This document shows, one piece after another, positions 51,004-59,952 of a stretch of DNA of 64,000 nt. The translations under genes and the position numbers were made by a program. The first letter of the stretch is position 1, and every line of letters starts with the position of its first letter. The stretch is from Bradyrhizobium sp. 195 (lineage in GTDB: Bacteria > Pseudomonadota > Alphaproteobacteria > Rhizobiales > Xanthobacteraceae). The notes below the pieces were generated by a model that saw only the letters and a list, made by a program, of their open reading frames with translations, was not told where the DNA came from and did not search any database. The stretch covers positions 2,852,001 through 2,916,000 of the forward strand of contig NZ_CP082161.1 in the NCBI RefSeq assembly GCF_023101665.1. The letters are read 5' to 3'.

Positions 51004-51582
51004 ATGCCCATCGCCGACAAACTGCTCGTGCAACGCCAACGCCACCTGAAATGGCGCTGGCTCGACTGGCTCGAGCTCGCGCTGATGATCCTCTGCGGCG
51101 TGCTCTGCTTCGGATTTTCGCTGTCGGTGACCGCCGACATCGTGACCCGGACCATCGGCCATCCCTGGCTGTGGCTGCAGGAGGTCACGTCGACGCTGTT
51201 CATCTACGCGATCTTTATCGGCACGGCGGCCGCGACGCGGCGCAACGACCACCTCTATCTCACCGCCATCTCCGAGGCGATGCACGGCACCTCGCGGCTG
51301 ATCGTCGAGGTGATCATCCGTCTCGTCGTGCTCGGCGTCGCCTTCTGCCTGATCTGGTACGGCTACCAGAATTATCTGCGCGGCTTCGGCAGTTTTCGTC
51401 TGCCGTCGGGCACGCCGATCGCCTCGCTTTACGCGATCATCCCGCTGTCGGGCGTGCTGATCGGCCTGTTCACCATCGAGCAGCTTGTCAACGGCCTGCG
51501 CAATGGCTTCGACCATCTCGAGCCACCGGACGAGGATGCGGAGCCGGTCGTTGCTGCCGCACAGATGGGGGTGCAACCATGA
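51004..51582 (+). CDS. dctQ: TRAP transporter small permease (DctQ family)
   Basis: A 192-residue membrane protein with four helices. WLWLQEVTSTLFIYAIFIGTAA-like and RRNDHLYLTAISEAM correspond to the DctQ core. The ATG at 51004 is taken because the upstream open frame is repeat sequence; a Shine-Dalgarno is not obvious. It overlaps dctM by 4 bp. Confidence 0.85.
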   Translation: MPIADKLLVQRQRHLKWRWLDWLELALMILCGVLCFGFSLSVTADIVTRTIGHPWLWLQEVTSTLFIYAIFIGTAAATRRNDHLYLTAISEAMHGTSRLIVEVIIRLVVLGVAFCLIWYGYQNYLRGFGSFRLPSGTPIASLYAIIPLSGVLIGLFTIEQLVNGLRNGFDHLEPPDEDAEPVVAAAQMGVQP

Positions 51583-52919
51583 GCGCACCCATCGTCCTGG
51601 CGTTGATGACGGTCTGCTTCCTGTCGTTCGGCTATCTCGGCGTGCCCGTGCCGTTCTCACTGATGGCCGGCGTCTTCATCGGCGCGCTGCTGTCGGATGT
51701 TTCGCTCGCCGCCATCATTCAGAAGATCTTTGATGGCGTCGATTCCGAAGCGCTGCTGGCGATCCCGTTCTTCCTGCTGGTCGGCGAGCTCATGAGCTCG
51801 GCCAACGTCGTGGTGCGAATAGCCAATCTTTCGGTGTCGCTGGTCGGGCATATCAGGGGCGGGCTGTCGCAGGTCGTGGTCGTTTTCAGCATGTTCTTCT
51901 CGGAGATGTCGGGCTCCACCACCGCCGACGTCGCCGTGATGAGCCGCGCGCTCGGCGGCCCGATGAAGCGCGAGGGTTATGAGCCCGCCTTCATCGCGGC
52001 GATCATCGCGTCCGCATCGACCATCGCCGCGCTGGTGCCGCCCAGCATCACCGCCGTGGTCTACGGCGCGGTCGGCAACGTCTCGATCGCCGGCCTGTTC
52101 ATGGCAGGCGTGGTGCCGGGCATGATGATCGGTTTCGGGTTGATGATCTATTGCTATTTCTTCGGCCCGTCCGGACTGCGCAAGCCACGTGCGCCGCTCA
52201 AGCAGGTGGTGTTCGCGGCCGGCGATGCCGCTCTGCCGCTGATGATCCCGGTGATCCTGCTCGGGGGCATCTTGACCGGCTGGTTCACGCCGACGGAGGC
52301 GGGCGTGGTCGCGGTGGTCTGGATCGTTCTGGTCGTGATCCCCGCGCTCAACCGCGGGCATATCAAGAAGATTCCTTACGATTTCTGTCTCGCGGGCCTG
52401 ATCTTCTCGCTGCCGCTGATCACCATCGGCGCCGCCAACGCCTTCGGCTGGATGCTGGCTTATTTGCGCGGTGCGACTTACATAGCCGAGTGGATCACCT
52501 CGATCGCCGGCAATGATCCACACCTGATCATGCTGTTGATGGTGCTGCTCTTCACCATCGTCGGCGATTTCATCGAGCCGGTGCCGACCATCATCATCTT
52601 CATGCCCCTGGTCAACGCGCTGACGGAAGCCGGCGACATCAATGCCGTGCACATGGGCGTGGTGCTGATCGCGACGCTCGCCTTCGGCCTGATCACGCCG
52701 CCTTATGGGCTGGTGCTGCTGATGGGGGCGAAATTCGTCGGCGTCAGCTTCGCCAAGGCATTACGCGCGGCGCTACCGATCTACCTGGTGTTCCTGGCGA
52801 CGATTGCCTTTGCGATCTATTTCCCGAGCGTGGTGCTATGGCTGCCGCGGCACGTGCTCCCTGAATCGGTCGGCTGCTTCAAGTCACCGGCGGGGACGGG
52901 CTATATCTGTCCGCAGTAG
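51579..52919 (+). CDS. dctM: TRAP transporter large permease (DctM family)
   Basis: A 446-residue membrane protein with about 12 helices. Motifs include MFFSEMSGSTTADVAVMSRA, LVPPSITAVVYGAVGNVSIAG-like, GWFTPTEAGVVAVVWI and LAFGLITPPYGLVLLMG. ATG 51579 overlaps the dctQ stop (ATGA). Its last 41 bp overlap the 3' end of the convergent phosphatase gene. The C-terminal tail after RHVLPESVGC is unusual and probably results from the overlapped end. Confidence 0.9.
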   Translation: MSAPIVLALMTVCFLSFGYLGVPVPFSLMAGVFIGALLSDVSLAAIIQKIFDGVDSEALLAIPFFLLVGELMSSANVVVRIANLSVSLVGHIRGGLSQVVVVFSMFFSEMSGSTTADVAVMSRALGGPMKREGYEPAFIAAIIASASTIAALVPPSITAVVYGAVGNVSIAGLFMAGVVPGMMIGFGLMIYCYFFGPSGLRKPRAPLKQVVFAAGDAALPLMIPVILLGGILTGWFTPTEAGVVAVVWIVLVVIPALNRGHIKKIPYDFCLAGLIFSLPLITIGAANAFGWMLAYLRGATYIAEWITSIAGNDPHLIMLLMVLLFTIVGDFIEPVPTIIIFMPLVNALTEAGDINAVHMGVVLIATLAFGLITPPYGLVLLMGAKFVGVSFAKALRAALPIYLVFLATIAFAIYFPSVVLWLPRHVLPESVGCFKSPAGTGYICPQ

Positions 52920-53487
52920 CGATTTGCTCGATGCTCCATCGCGTGTTTTCGTGCACGTAGCAGAACGGCGTGCCGTGGCTATTCCTGAAGTAGCTGCCGC
53001 ACAGCGCGTTTGCCATGCCCTGCATCACCGCGTCGTGGCAGACGAACAGCAGGTTGTCGTCAGGATGACGCTCGAGCCAGGTCGAGACGCAACGCAGCGA
53101 ACGCTCGGCCATGGCGTCCCAGTTCTCGCCGTCGGTCGGAAGGATCGACACGAGGCCCGTCGCTGATTTGACACCGTGCTTGATCATCAGATCGCGGACG
53201 GGCAGGCCCTCAAAGCTGCCGAAATCGAACTCGATGATGCCTTCGTCGATCGCAAGCGGGACCGAGATCGCGTCCGCGATGATCTCTGCCGTTCGCGCCG
53301 CGCGCACCAGGGGGCTTGCAATGATGCGGCTGATGCCGACGCCACGCAGCATGTCCACGGCTTCTTGCGCCTGCCGCAGGCCGTCCTCGTTCAGCGGATT
53401 GTCGGTCCGCCCCTGGAATCGGCCCTCGCGATTCCAGTCGGTCGCGCCGTGACGAAGGCCGTAGAAGCTGCGCGTGGGCCTCGTCAC
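52879..53487 (-). CDS. Histidine phosphatase family protein (phosphoglycerate mutase-like)
   Basis: A 202-residue phosphatase of the histidine phosphatase superfamily. Catalytic motif LRHGATDWNREGRFQGRTDN at the N-terminus supplies the phosphorylated His; Arg in RAARTAEI and the second His in FVCHDAVMQG complete the site. The start is GTG 53487, which overlaps the TGA of the enoyl-CoA hydratase by 4 bp; the longer frame has no support. It may act on a phosphosugar or phosphoglycerate-type compound. Its 3' end overlaps dctM on the opposite strand by 41 bp. Confidence 0.85.
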   Translation of the reverse strand: MTRPTRSFYGLRHGATDWNREGRFQGRTDNPLNEDGLRQAQEAVDMLRGVGISRIIASPLVRAARTAEIIADAISVPLAIDEGIIEFDFGSFEGLPVRDLMIKHGVKSATGLVSILPTDGENWDAMAERSLRCVSTWLERHPDDNLLFVCHDAVMQGMANALCGSYFRNSHGTPFCYVHENTRWSIEQIATADRYSPSPPVT

Positions 53488-54278
53488 TTTGACTTGCTCG
53501 TGAATTTCTTCACGGCAGTGCGAAACGCTTCCGTGTTCATCGCCATGATGATCTTGTGCTCCTCGGCGTCTAACTGCTGTTTCACCGGGGTGGTGGCGGC
53601 CTGGTAGACCAGCTGCCTTGTGCCGGCGATTGCGGCCGGCGGGTTCTGCGCGAGACGCTCGGCGAGCTTTCGCGTCGCCGCCTTCAATTCCGCGGCGGGA
53701 ACGACCTTGGCAACGAGGCCCCATTCATGGGCCTGCTGTGCGGTGAAATTGTCCTCGGCAAGAAAAATCTGCAGCGCGCGACGGGGGCCGACCGTGCCGA
53801 CGATGCCGACCGTCGAGCCGCCGTCGGGCGATACCCCGATCTTGGCATAGGCCGGCGTGAACTTGGCATCATCAGCGGCGATGCAGAGGTCAGTGACGAA
53901 GGCGAGGCCCATGCCGGCGCCGGCCGCCGAGCCGTGCACGCTCGACAGCGAGATCTTCGGCATGCGCCTGACGATCTCGATGAAGGCGTGATAGTGCTTC
54001 AGGAGCTCGCCTACGACCGGCGTCACCGTACCCGCTTCGGCGGCCGCCCCGATCGTCTGCAGATCGCCGCCGGCCGAGAAGGCGCGGCCTTCGCCTTCGA
54101 GCACCACGACGCGGATGTTGTCGTCGCCTTCGATGGAGGCCGCGAGCTGCTCGAGCTTCTGGGCGATCGCAAGGTTGACGGAGTTGAACGCGGCGGGACG
54201 GTTGAGCGTGATGGTCGCGATCGGGCCGTCGATCCGGAGCAGGGCGGGATCATCGGGTTGGGAGGCGGGCGCGGTCAT
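53484..54278 (-). CDS. Enoyl-CoA hydratase/isomerase family protein (second)
   Basis: A 264-residue crotonase-fold protein. Oxyanion-hole segments are GRAFSAGGDLQTIG and VHGSAAGAGMGLAFVTDLCIAA; the acid region is AKIGVSPDGGSTVGI, with Asp where hydratases usually have Glu, as in PaaG-type and dehalogenase-type members. It is therefore more likely an isomerase or another crotonase reaction than a classical hydratase. It overlaps the phosphatase gene by 4 bp and is transcribed with it; upstream of it lies the divergent flavoprotein. Confidence 0.85.
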   Translation of the reverse strand: MTAPASQPDDPALLRIDGPIATITLNRPAAFNSVNLAIAQKLEQLAASIEGDDNIRVVVLEGEGRAFSAGGDLQTIGAAAEAGTVTPVVGELLKHYHAFIEIVRRMPKISLSSVHGSAAGAGMGLAFVTDLCIAADDAKFTPAYAKIGVSPDGGSTVGIVGTVGPRRALQIFLAEDNFTAQQAHEWGLVAKVVPAAELKAATRKLAERLAQNPPAAIAGTRQLVYQAATTPVKQQLDAEEHKIIMAMNTEAFRTAVKKFTSKSK

Positions 54279-54518
54279 TTGGAAATCCCCGGCAGGAGGT
54301 CATTGCTGCAACTAAATCGCAGAAGGCGAGAGGTGACAATCCCCGGGCCGCCAGTGCCCCGGCGGCTCTTGCGCTGGGCGGACCGATAGGCTCAAATGGG
54401 TCTGCCTTTGCCAAGGAACGGACACGAGCGCCGGCTCCTCGTAAGGCCAGCAAATCAAAATCAGAAAAAGAGGAGACGACATGGGTCACGCTCGTGTCTC
54501 CGGAAGTGGGCTGCTCCA

Positions 54519-55739
54519 ATGACCGACGGTTCGGTGATCATCGTCGGTGCCGGCCATGGCGGCTACCAGGCCGCGGCGTCCCTGCGCCAGGCGGGCTTTT
54601 CGCAGCGCATCTGCCTCATCAATGACGAGGCGCATCTGCCCTATCAGCGGCCGCCGCTGTCGAAGGCCTATATCAAGGGCTCCGCCGGGCCTGAGAGCCT
54701 GATGTTCCGACCGGAGAAGTTCTACCACGACCAGAACATCGAGCTGATCGCGGGCCGCGCGGTGTCGATCGACCGTGCGGGCCGCAAGGTCCTGCTCGCC
54801 TCGGGCGAGACGTTTGCCTATGGTCACCTCGTGCTGGCGACGGGCGCGCGTAACCGGCTTCTTGATCTGCCGAATGCCAATCTGCCTGACGTGAAATATT
54901 TGCGCATTCTCGACGAGAGCGAGGCGCTGCGTGCGGTCATGCCCTCGAAGTCACGGGTCGTGGTCATCGGCGCCGGCTTCATCGGCCTGGAATTCGCTGC
55001 GACGGCCCGGATCAAGGGCCTCGAGGTCGACGTGCTCGAGCTTGCCCCGCGCGTGATGGCGCGGGCGGTGACGGCGGAGGTTTCGGAGCATTTTCAACAA
55101 CGCCATCGCGAGGCCGGCATCCGCATCCATCTCGGCGTGCAGGCCACCTCGATCGAAGCCGAGAACGGCAAGGTCACCGGCGTCTCCTTGAGCGACGGAC
55201 GGCATCTGCCCGCTGACCTCGTCGTGGTCGGCGTCGGTGTGCTGCCGAACATGGAGCTGGCGGCCGAGGCCGGATTGCCGGTCGCGGCCGGCATCATCGT
55301 CGACGAATATCTCTCGACAGCCGACCCAAACATCTCCGCGATCGGCGATTGCGCGCTGTTCGCCAGCCCGCGCTTCGGCGGATCGCTGCGGCTGGAATCG
55401 GTGCAGAACGCCACCGACCACGCCCGCTGCCTCGCGGCGCGGCTGACCGGCGACCGGAAGCCCTATGACGGCCATCCCTGGTTCTGGAGCGACCAGGGCG
55501 ATGACAAGCTCCAGATTGCAGGGCTGACCACGGGCTACGACCGCGTCGTGCTACGCGGCGATCCCGCCAAGAAGGCGTTTTCCGCGTTCTGCTACAAGGG
55601 CGACAAGCTGCTCGGCATCGAGTCCATCAACCGCGCCGGCGACCACATGTTCGGCCGCAGGCTGCAGGGCATGGACCGCTCGATCACGGCGGAGCAGGCC
55701 GCCGACGAAAGTTTTGATCTGAAGAGCGCGTTGGCGTGA
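54519..55739 (+). CDS. FAD-dependent NAD(P)H ferredoxin reductase-like oxidoreductase
   Basis: A 406-residue flavoprotein of the ferredoxin/rubredoxin-reductase family (as in oxygenase electron-transfer chains). FAD-binding VIIVGAGHGGYQAAASLRQA, NAD-binding VVVIGAGFIGLEFAA and the second FAD motif NISAIGDCALF are present. The C-terminal WFWSDQGDDKLQIAG is typical of class A ring-hydroxylating or P450 reductases. No oxygenase or ferredoxin gene is adjacent. Start ATG 54519. It abuts the convergent ribokinase gene with 0 bp between stops. Confidence 0.88.
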   Translation: MTDGSVIIVGAGHGGYQAAASLRQAGFSQRICLINDEAHLPYQRPPLSKAYIKGSAGPESLMFRPEKFYHDQNIELIAGRAVSIDRAGRKVLLASGETFAYGHLVLATGARNRLLDLPNANLPDVKYLRILDESEALRAVMPSKSRVVVIGAGFIGLEFAATARIKGLEVDVLELAPRVMARAVTAEVSEHFQQRHREAGIRIHLGVQATSIEAENGKVTGVSLSDGRHLPADLVVVGVGVLPNMELAAEAGLPVAAGIIVDEYLSTADPNISAIGDCALFASPRFGGSLRLESVQNATDHARCLAARLTGDRKPYDGHPWFWSDQGDDKLQIAGLTTGYDRVVLRGDPAKKAFSAFCYKGDKLLGIESINRAGDHMFGRRLQGMDRSITAEQAADESFDLKSALA

Positions 55740-56654
55740 TCAGCTTGCGGTGATCGCTGCGGCGACCTCTGTGGCCGTCGGCATCGACGGTCCCGCGCCC
55801 ATCCGTTGCACGCTGATCGAGGCGGCGGCGTTGGCGAAGGTGAAGGCGGCGCGCAAGGGTACACCGTCAGCGAGTTGCGCCGCTAATGCGCCGACGAAGC
55901 AGTCGCCGGCGCCGGTGGTATCGACCGCCTTCACGGCGCGCCCGGGCACCGCGACCTCTTCGCGCCCGGCGAGCGCGAGCACGCCGCGCCTGCCGAGCGT
56001 GACGCAGATGGTCTGATCCTGCCGCGCCTGAAGCTGCCGCGCCACGTCGAAGATCCGTGCGGCCTCGTCACGCTCGGACAGTTCCACGCCGGCGAGGAAG
56101 CCGAGCTCGGTCTCGTTCAGCACGAGGATGTCGACCAGCGCGAGCAACTCGCCTGACATCTCTAGCGCCGGCGCCGGGTTGAGCACCGTCATGACGCCAG
56201 CCTCGCGCGCGCGCCCGAAGAAGGCGGCGATGGTCGGCAGCGGGATCTCGAACTGGCTGACTGCGACATCGCCCTTCGCCAGCGGCACATCCGCGACATC
56301 ATCCGCGCTGACCAGGGCATTGCTGCCGGGAATGACGACGATGGTGTTGTCGGCCTCGGCGACCGTGATGATCGCGGTGCCGGTGTGCGTGTCCGCGTCG
56401 CGGACGGAGCCAAGATCGATCCCCTGATCGCCGAGGAAGGTCCTCAACTCGGCCCCGAACGAATCCCTGCCCAGCCGGCCGATCAGCATGGTCTGCGCAC
56501 CGAGCCGTGACGCCGCCACCGCCTGGTTCGCACCCTTGCCGCCCGGAAAATACAGCACCTGCCGGCCGGCGACGGTCTCGCCGACCTTGGGATGGCGATC
56601 GGCGGTCGCCACCACATCCATGTTGATGCTGCCGGCGACGAAGACGCGCCCCAT
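55740..56654 (-). CDS. rbsK: Ribokinase
   Basis: A 304-residue PfkB-family sugar kinase. The substrate motif FPGGKGANQAVAASRLGAQT, anion hole and catalytic Asp in DTTGAGDCFVGALAAQLADG are diagnostic of ribokinase. It phosphorylates ribose, or a related sugar, with ATP. It lies 5 bp downstream of a second PfkB-family kinase gene. No ribose transporter or RbsD is nearby, so a salvage or nucleoside-derived role is more likely than ribose import. Confidence 0.9.
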   Translation of the reverse strand: MGRVFVAGSINMDVVATADRHPKVGETVAGRQVLYFPGGKGANQAVAASRLGAQTMLIGRLGRDSFGAELRTFLGDQGIDLGSVRDADTHTGTAIITVAEADNTIVVIPGSNALVSADDVADVPLAKGDVAVSQFEIPLPTIAAFFGRAREAGVMTVLNPAPALEMSGELLALVDILVLNETELGFLAGVELSERDEAARIFDVARQLQARQDQTICVTLGRRGVLALAGREEVAVPGRAVKAVDTTGAGDCFVGALAAQLADGVPLRAAFTFANAAASISVQRMGAGPSMPTATEVAAAITAS

Positions 56655-56659
56655 TGAAT

Positions 56660-57553
56660 CTAGACCCTGACCTCGAACTCGTGCCTGACCTTGGCGATGT
56701 CGACCAGCGTCGGCAGGCCGGCCTCGTTGCCGAGGCGCTGGATCTTGTAGGTCGAGGCCGCGCGGGCAAAGTCAAAATGCTCGCGCCAGCTTTTGCCGGG
56801 ATGGGCGAGGTAGGAATAGACATAGGCGCCATGGAAGACGTCGCCGGCGCCGTTGGTGTCGATCACGCGCTCGCGCGGGATCGGCATCGCGGGCATCACC
56901 TGGACCGTCCCGGTTTCGTCGTACCAGAGCAGGCCCTTCTCGCCCATGGTGATGCCGCCGATCTTGCAGCCGCGGCTCTTGAGATAGTCGAGCATCTTCT
57001 CCGGCGTCAGGTCCATCTGCTCGCACAGGCGCTCGGCGACGATGGCGACGTCGATGAATTCCAGCAGCTCATGCGTGTTGGTGCGCAGGCCGCCGCCGTC
57101 GAGCGAGGTCAAAATACCGGCCTCGCGGCACACTTTGGCGTAGTGGATCGCAGCATCCGGCTGGTGGCCGTCGACATGCAGCGCGCGGCAGCCGCCGAGA
57201 TTGAGCATCGGGAACGGATGGATGTGCTCGTCGTCGCGGCAGCGGACGATGGCGCGCTTGCCGTCCTTGGGCATGATGAAGGAGAGCGAGGACTGGTTCA
57301 CCTTCCGCCCGTGCAGCGAGATCGCGTATTTCGCGCACATGTCCTGGAACATGCGCCCCAGCCAGTCATTGGCCGCGGTGGCGATCAGATCGGGCACGAT
57401 GCCGAGCTTGGCGCAGCAGAAAGCCGCTGTCACCGCGTTGCCGCCGAAAGAGACCGCGTAGTCCGATGCCACGTGTTTCTCGTCGCCGGTCGGCATGTGG
57501 TCGGTGATGAAGACGACGTCGATATAGGTCTGTCCGATGAAGAGAGCCTGCAT
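56660..57553 (-). CDS. PfkB-family carbohydrate kinase
   Basis: A 297-residue kinase of the PfkB/ribokinase family. The N-terminal SFGGNAVTAAFCCAKLG corresponds to the GGKGAN substrate motif and the catalytic Asp is in DTNGAGDVFHGAYVYSYL. The sequence FPMLNLGGCRALHVDGHQPD is characteristic of a subgroup I cannot name with certainty. It is the first gene of a two-kinase operon (5 bp to ribokinase). Substrate unknown; a sugar or sugar acid from the neighbouring module is a guess. Confidence 0.86.
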   Translation of the reverse strand: MQALFIGQTYIDVVFITDHMPTGDEKHVASDYAVSFGGNAVTAAFCCAKLGIVPDLIATAANDWLGRMFQDMCAKYAISLHGRKVNQSSLSFIMPKDGKRAIVRCRDDEHIHPFPMLNLGGCRALHVDGHQPDAAIHYAKVCREAGILTSLDGGGLRTNTHELLEFIDVAIVAERLCEQMDLTPEKMLDYLKSRGCKIGGITMGEKGLLWYDETGTVQVMPAMPIPRERVIDTNGAGDVFHGAYVYSYLAHPGKSWREHFDFARAASTYKIQRLGNEAGLPTLVDIAKVRHEFEVRV

Positions 57554-57765
57554 TGCTTGTCCGTGATGCGCTTGTGGTCCCGGCCGGCGGGATTACTCTA
57601 GCACCGGTTCCGCTCCGGAGGGACGCTGAAATTATTCGCAAAACTGCCGCCCGGAGCGCTTGAGGTCAGCATGTTGCCGGAATACGACCATGTCAGGCCA
57701 ATGCCAAGCCCGGACAAACGCCGTCTTTCGGTCCGTGGGTTCCAAGTCGATCAAATGGGTGCAGG

Positions 57766-58614
57766 ATGATCACCGGGCTTGATCACATCGTCGTTCTGGT
57801 GAGCGACATCGGTGCGGCCAAGGCGGCCTACCAGACGCTGCTCGCCCGCGCGCCGGCCTGGCAGAATTCGGGGGAGGGCGCCGACCGGGTGCTGTTCACC
57901 CTCGGCAACATGACGATCGAACTGATGGCGCCGAGCGGCTTCAGCGTGACCGCGGATCGCATGCGGGCACTGCTCGGCGACCAGGAAGGCGTGCTCGCCA
58001 GCCTGTGCTTTCGTGTCGCAGACATCGGCAGGATGCACCGGCGGCTGGAACGGGTGGCGTTGAGCCCCGATCCGGTCGCCGAGGTCGAAAGCAGCGACGC
58101 TGAATCCGGCAACGTCTTGCACTGGAAGCGCACGCGTGCCGCCACGGAGCTCACGCGCGGCGTGCGCATGTTCTTCCTCGAATTGGCCGATGAGCGCCCG
58201 CTCTCCCCGGCGACCGACATCGCGCCGATCGAGGCGCTCGACCATGTCGTGATCACCACCGAGGATTCCGAACGCGCCGCCGCGCTCTACGGCGCGCGGC
58301 TCGGCCTCGACCTGGCGCTCGACCGCTCGCACCAGGATTGGGGCCAGTTGATGTTCTTCCGCTGCGGCGACCTCATCGTCGAGGTGGTGCGCCGGCCCGT
58401 CGCCGGCGGTGACCTCACGCATGACCGTCTGTGGGGCCTGAGCTGGCGCGTCGCCGACATCGACGCAACGCGCGCCCGCCTGATCGCTGCAGGCCTCGAC
58501 GTCACCGAGGTCCGCAACGGCCGCAAGCCCGGCACGCGGATCATGACCGTGCGGAACGGCACCTGCGGGATTCAGACGGTGCTGCTGGAGCGCTCGCCGA
58601 AGCCGGCGGATTGA
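57766..58614 (+). CDS. VOC family protein (tandem glyoxalase-fold domains)
   Basis: A 282-residue protein with two vicinal-oxygen-chelate domains: one starting GLDHIVVLVSDIGAAKAAYQ, the other ALDHVVITTEDSERAAALYG at about 160. Family members are dioxygenases, glyoxalases or resistance proteins. Metal ligands could include His in LDHIV and LDHVV. It follows GCAGG-ATG and stands alone before a repeat and a TetR gene. The reaction is not deducible. Confidence 0.82.
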   Translation: MITGLDHIVVLVSDIGAAKAAYQTLLARAPAWQNSGEGADRVLFTLGNMTIELMAPSGFSVTADRMRALLGDQEGVLASLCFRVADIGRMHRRLERVALSPDPVAEVESSDAESGNVLHWKRTRAATELTRGVRMFFLELADERPLSPATDIAPIEALDHVVITTEDSERAAALYGARLGLDLALDRSHQDWGQLMFFRCGDLIVEVVRRPVAGGDLTHDRLWGLSWRVADIDATRARLIAAGLDVTEVRNGRKPGTRIMTVRNGTCGIQTVLLERSPKPAD

Positions 58615-58642
58615 GGGGCGCTCTCTCCTCTCGAAGACCCCT

Positions 58643-58730
58643 GTAGGGTGGGCAAAGCGTAGCGTGCCCACGTGCTGGTGGCTTGATAGAAGACGTGGGC
58701 ACGGCGCAAGTGCGCCTTTGCCCACCCTAC
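58643..58730. repeat. GTAGGGTGGGC...GCCCACCCTAC repeat (long copy)
   Basis: Outer arms GTAGGGTGGGCAAAG and CTTTGCCCACCCTAC, with inner GTGCCCACGT/ACGTGGGCAC stem. Same family as at 34522 and 40411. It lies between the VOC gene and the TetR gene. Confidence 0.85.
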
Positions 58731-58816
58731 GAGGCTTGCGTCCGGGCACGAGATCGTTCTCAAACGCCCGTGCGCGTGTTACATGCGTCACTAGAGCACC
58801 CAGCGAGCACCCCGGT

Positions 58817-59524
58817 TTGGCGACAGCAAAGCGAACTCTGAAATGGCAGCGTGATCCCGAGGGGATGCGGCTGCGCATTCTCGAAGCCGCCAAGCAGGAA
58901 TTTTCCGCCCATGGCCTTGCCGGCGCGCGCGTCGACCGCATCGCGGCCAAGGCCGGCGCCAACAAGCGCATGCTCTATTATCACGTCGGCAACAAGGACG
59001 AGCTTTATCTGGCGGTGCTGGAAGGCGCCTATGACAAGATCCGCAGCGAGGAGCGCGGGCTCGATCTCGAACATCTCGAGCCGCCGGAGGCCATCAGGCG
59101 CCTGATCGAGTTCACCTGGAATTACTTCCTGCGCAATCCCGAATTCCTGTCGCTGCTCCAGACCGAGAACCTCGCGCGGGCAAAGCACTTGAAGAAGTCG
59201 ACCAAGGTCAAGTCGATGCACTCGCCCTTCGTCGAGATGATCCGCACCGTGGTGCGCCGCGGCGTCGACAGCGGCGACTTCCAGGTCTCGGTCGATCCGG
59301 TGCAGCTCTACATCTCCATCGCAGGGCTGTGCTTCTTCTATCTCTCGAACTCGGCGACCCTCAGCGTGATCTTCGGCCGCGATCTCCTGGATAGGAAGGC
59401 CAAGGACGAGCGGTTGGCACACATGGTGGGCCTCGTGCTGGCGGCGCTGACGGGACAGTCGGTCGCGCTGTTCGAGATCGCGAAAGCGCCGAAGGCGCGG
59501 AGCGCGGTGGCGCAGACGGTGTAG
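58817..59524 (+). CDS. TetR-family transcriptional regulator
   Basis: A 235-residue regulator from a TTG at 58817 (MATAKRTLKWQRDPEGMRLR); the longer frame runs back into repeat DNA. The helix-turn-helix is ARVDRIAAKAGANKRMLYYH with the following GNKDELYLAVLEGAY, typical of TetR. The C-terminal domain (about 80-235) is all-helical and would bind a small ligand. Its target is not evident; the ABC operon downstream starts 428 bp away after two repeats. Confidence 0.82.
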   Translation: MATAKRTLKWQRDPEGMRLRILEAAKQEFSAHGLAGARVDRIAAKAGANKRMLYYHVGNKDELYLAVLEGAYDKIRSEERGLDLEHLEPPEAIRRLIEFTWNYFLRNPEFLSLLQTENLARAKHLKKSTKVKSMHSPFVEMIRTVVRRGVDSGDFQVSVDPVQLYISIAGLCFFYLSNSATLSVIFGRDLLDRKAKDERLAHMVGLVLAALTGQSVALFEIAKAPKARSAVAQTV

Positions 59525-59578
59525 CGGTCTGCTGCACGCCGGTGGACGGAACTGTCCGCTGTTTCCACAATCTCCGCC

Positions 59579-59678
59579 GTCATTGCCCGCGAAAGCGGGC
59601 AATCCAGTATTCCAGAGGCGCTTATCGTCAATACGAGAAGCCCGGCGTACTGGATTCCCCGCTTTCGCAGGGAATGAC
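59579..59678. repeat. Interspersed palindromic repeat, GTCATTGCCCG...GGGAATGAC type (second copy)
   Basis: GTCATTGCCCGCGAAAGCGGGCAATCC at its left end contains a small hairpin, and AATCCAGTAT/GTACTGGATT arms pair across the middle, as in the copy at 30301-30402. Confidence 0.8.
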
Positions 59679-59698
59679 ACCGAGGCCGGGCGATCTCG

Positions 59699-59825
59699 TG
59701 CCCCGGACGCGGCGCAGCACGAAGTGGTGCGCTGCAGAGCCGGGGCCCCTGTCGCTGTGGAACACGCGGCCCCTGGGTCCCGGCTCTGCGCAGCAACGCT
59801 TCGCGTTGCAGCGCGTCCGGGACAC
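59699..59825. repeat. Interspersed palindromic repeat, GTGCCCCGGACGCG...GCGTCCGGGACAC type
   Basis: The ends are near complementary (GTGCCCCGGACGCG and CGCGTCCGGGACAC) and the centre carries GAGCCGGGGCCC and GGGTCCCGGCTC arms. Only copy of this family in the window. Confidence 0.8.
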
Positions 59826-59952
59826 GGAAGCAACAGTGCGGCCATCCTCCACAGCCAGGAACCCGCCGCAAAACGTCACAGGGAAAGCTCTGGACAGTAT
59901 TTATCCAACGGGTTAATTTCTCCGCCAACGACAAGAATGCCGGGAGTGAAAA

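Larger units (their letters stand above)
59525..59952. other. Repeat-filled gap between TetR and the ABC operon
   Basis: 428 bp without a gene, almost entirely occupied by two palindromic repeats (59579-59678 and 59699-59825). About 120 bp remain upstream of the ABC permease for a promoter, which I cannot place. Confidence 0.6.

Noticed and set aside
51051..51578. Upstream extension of the dctM reading frame through dctQ
   Set aside because: It overlaps dctQ in another frame; the ATG at 51579 with ATGA overlap is the normal start.
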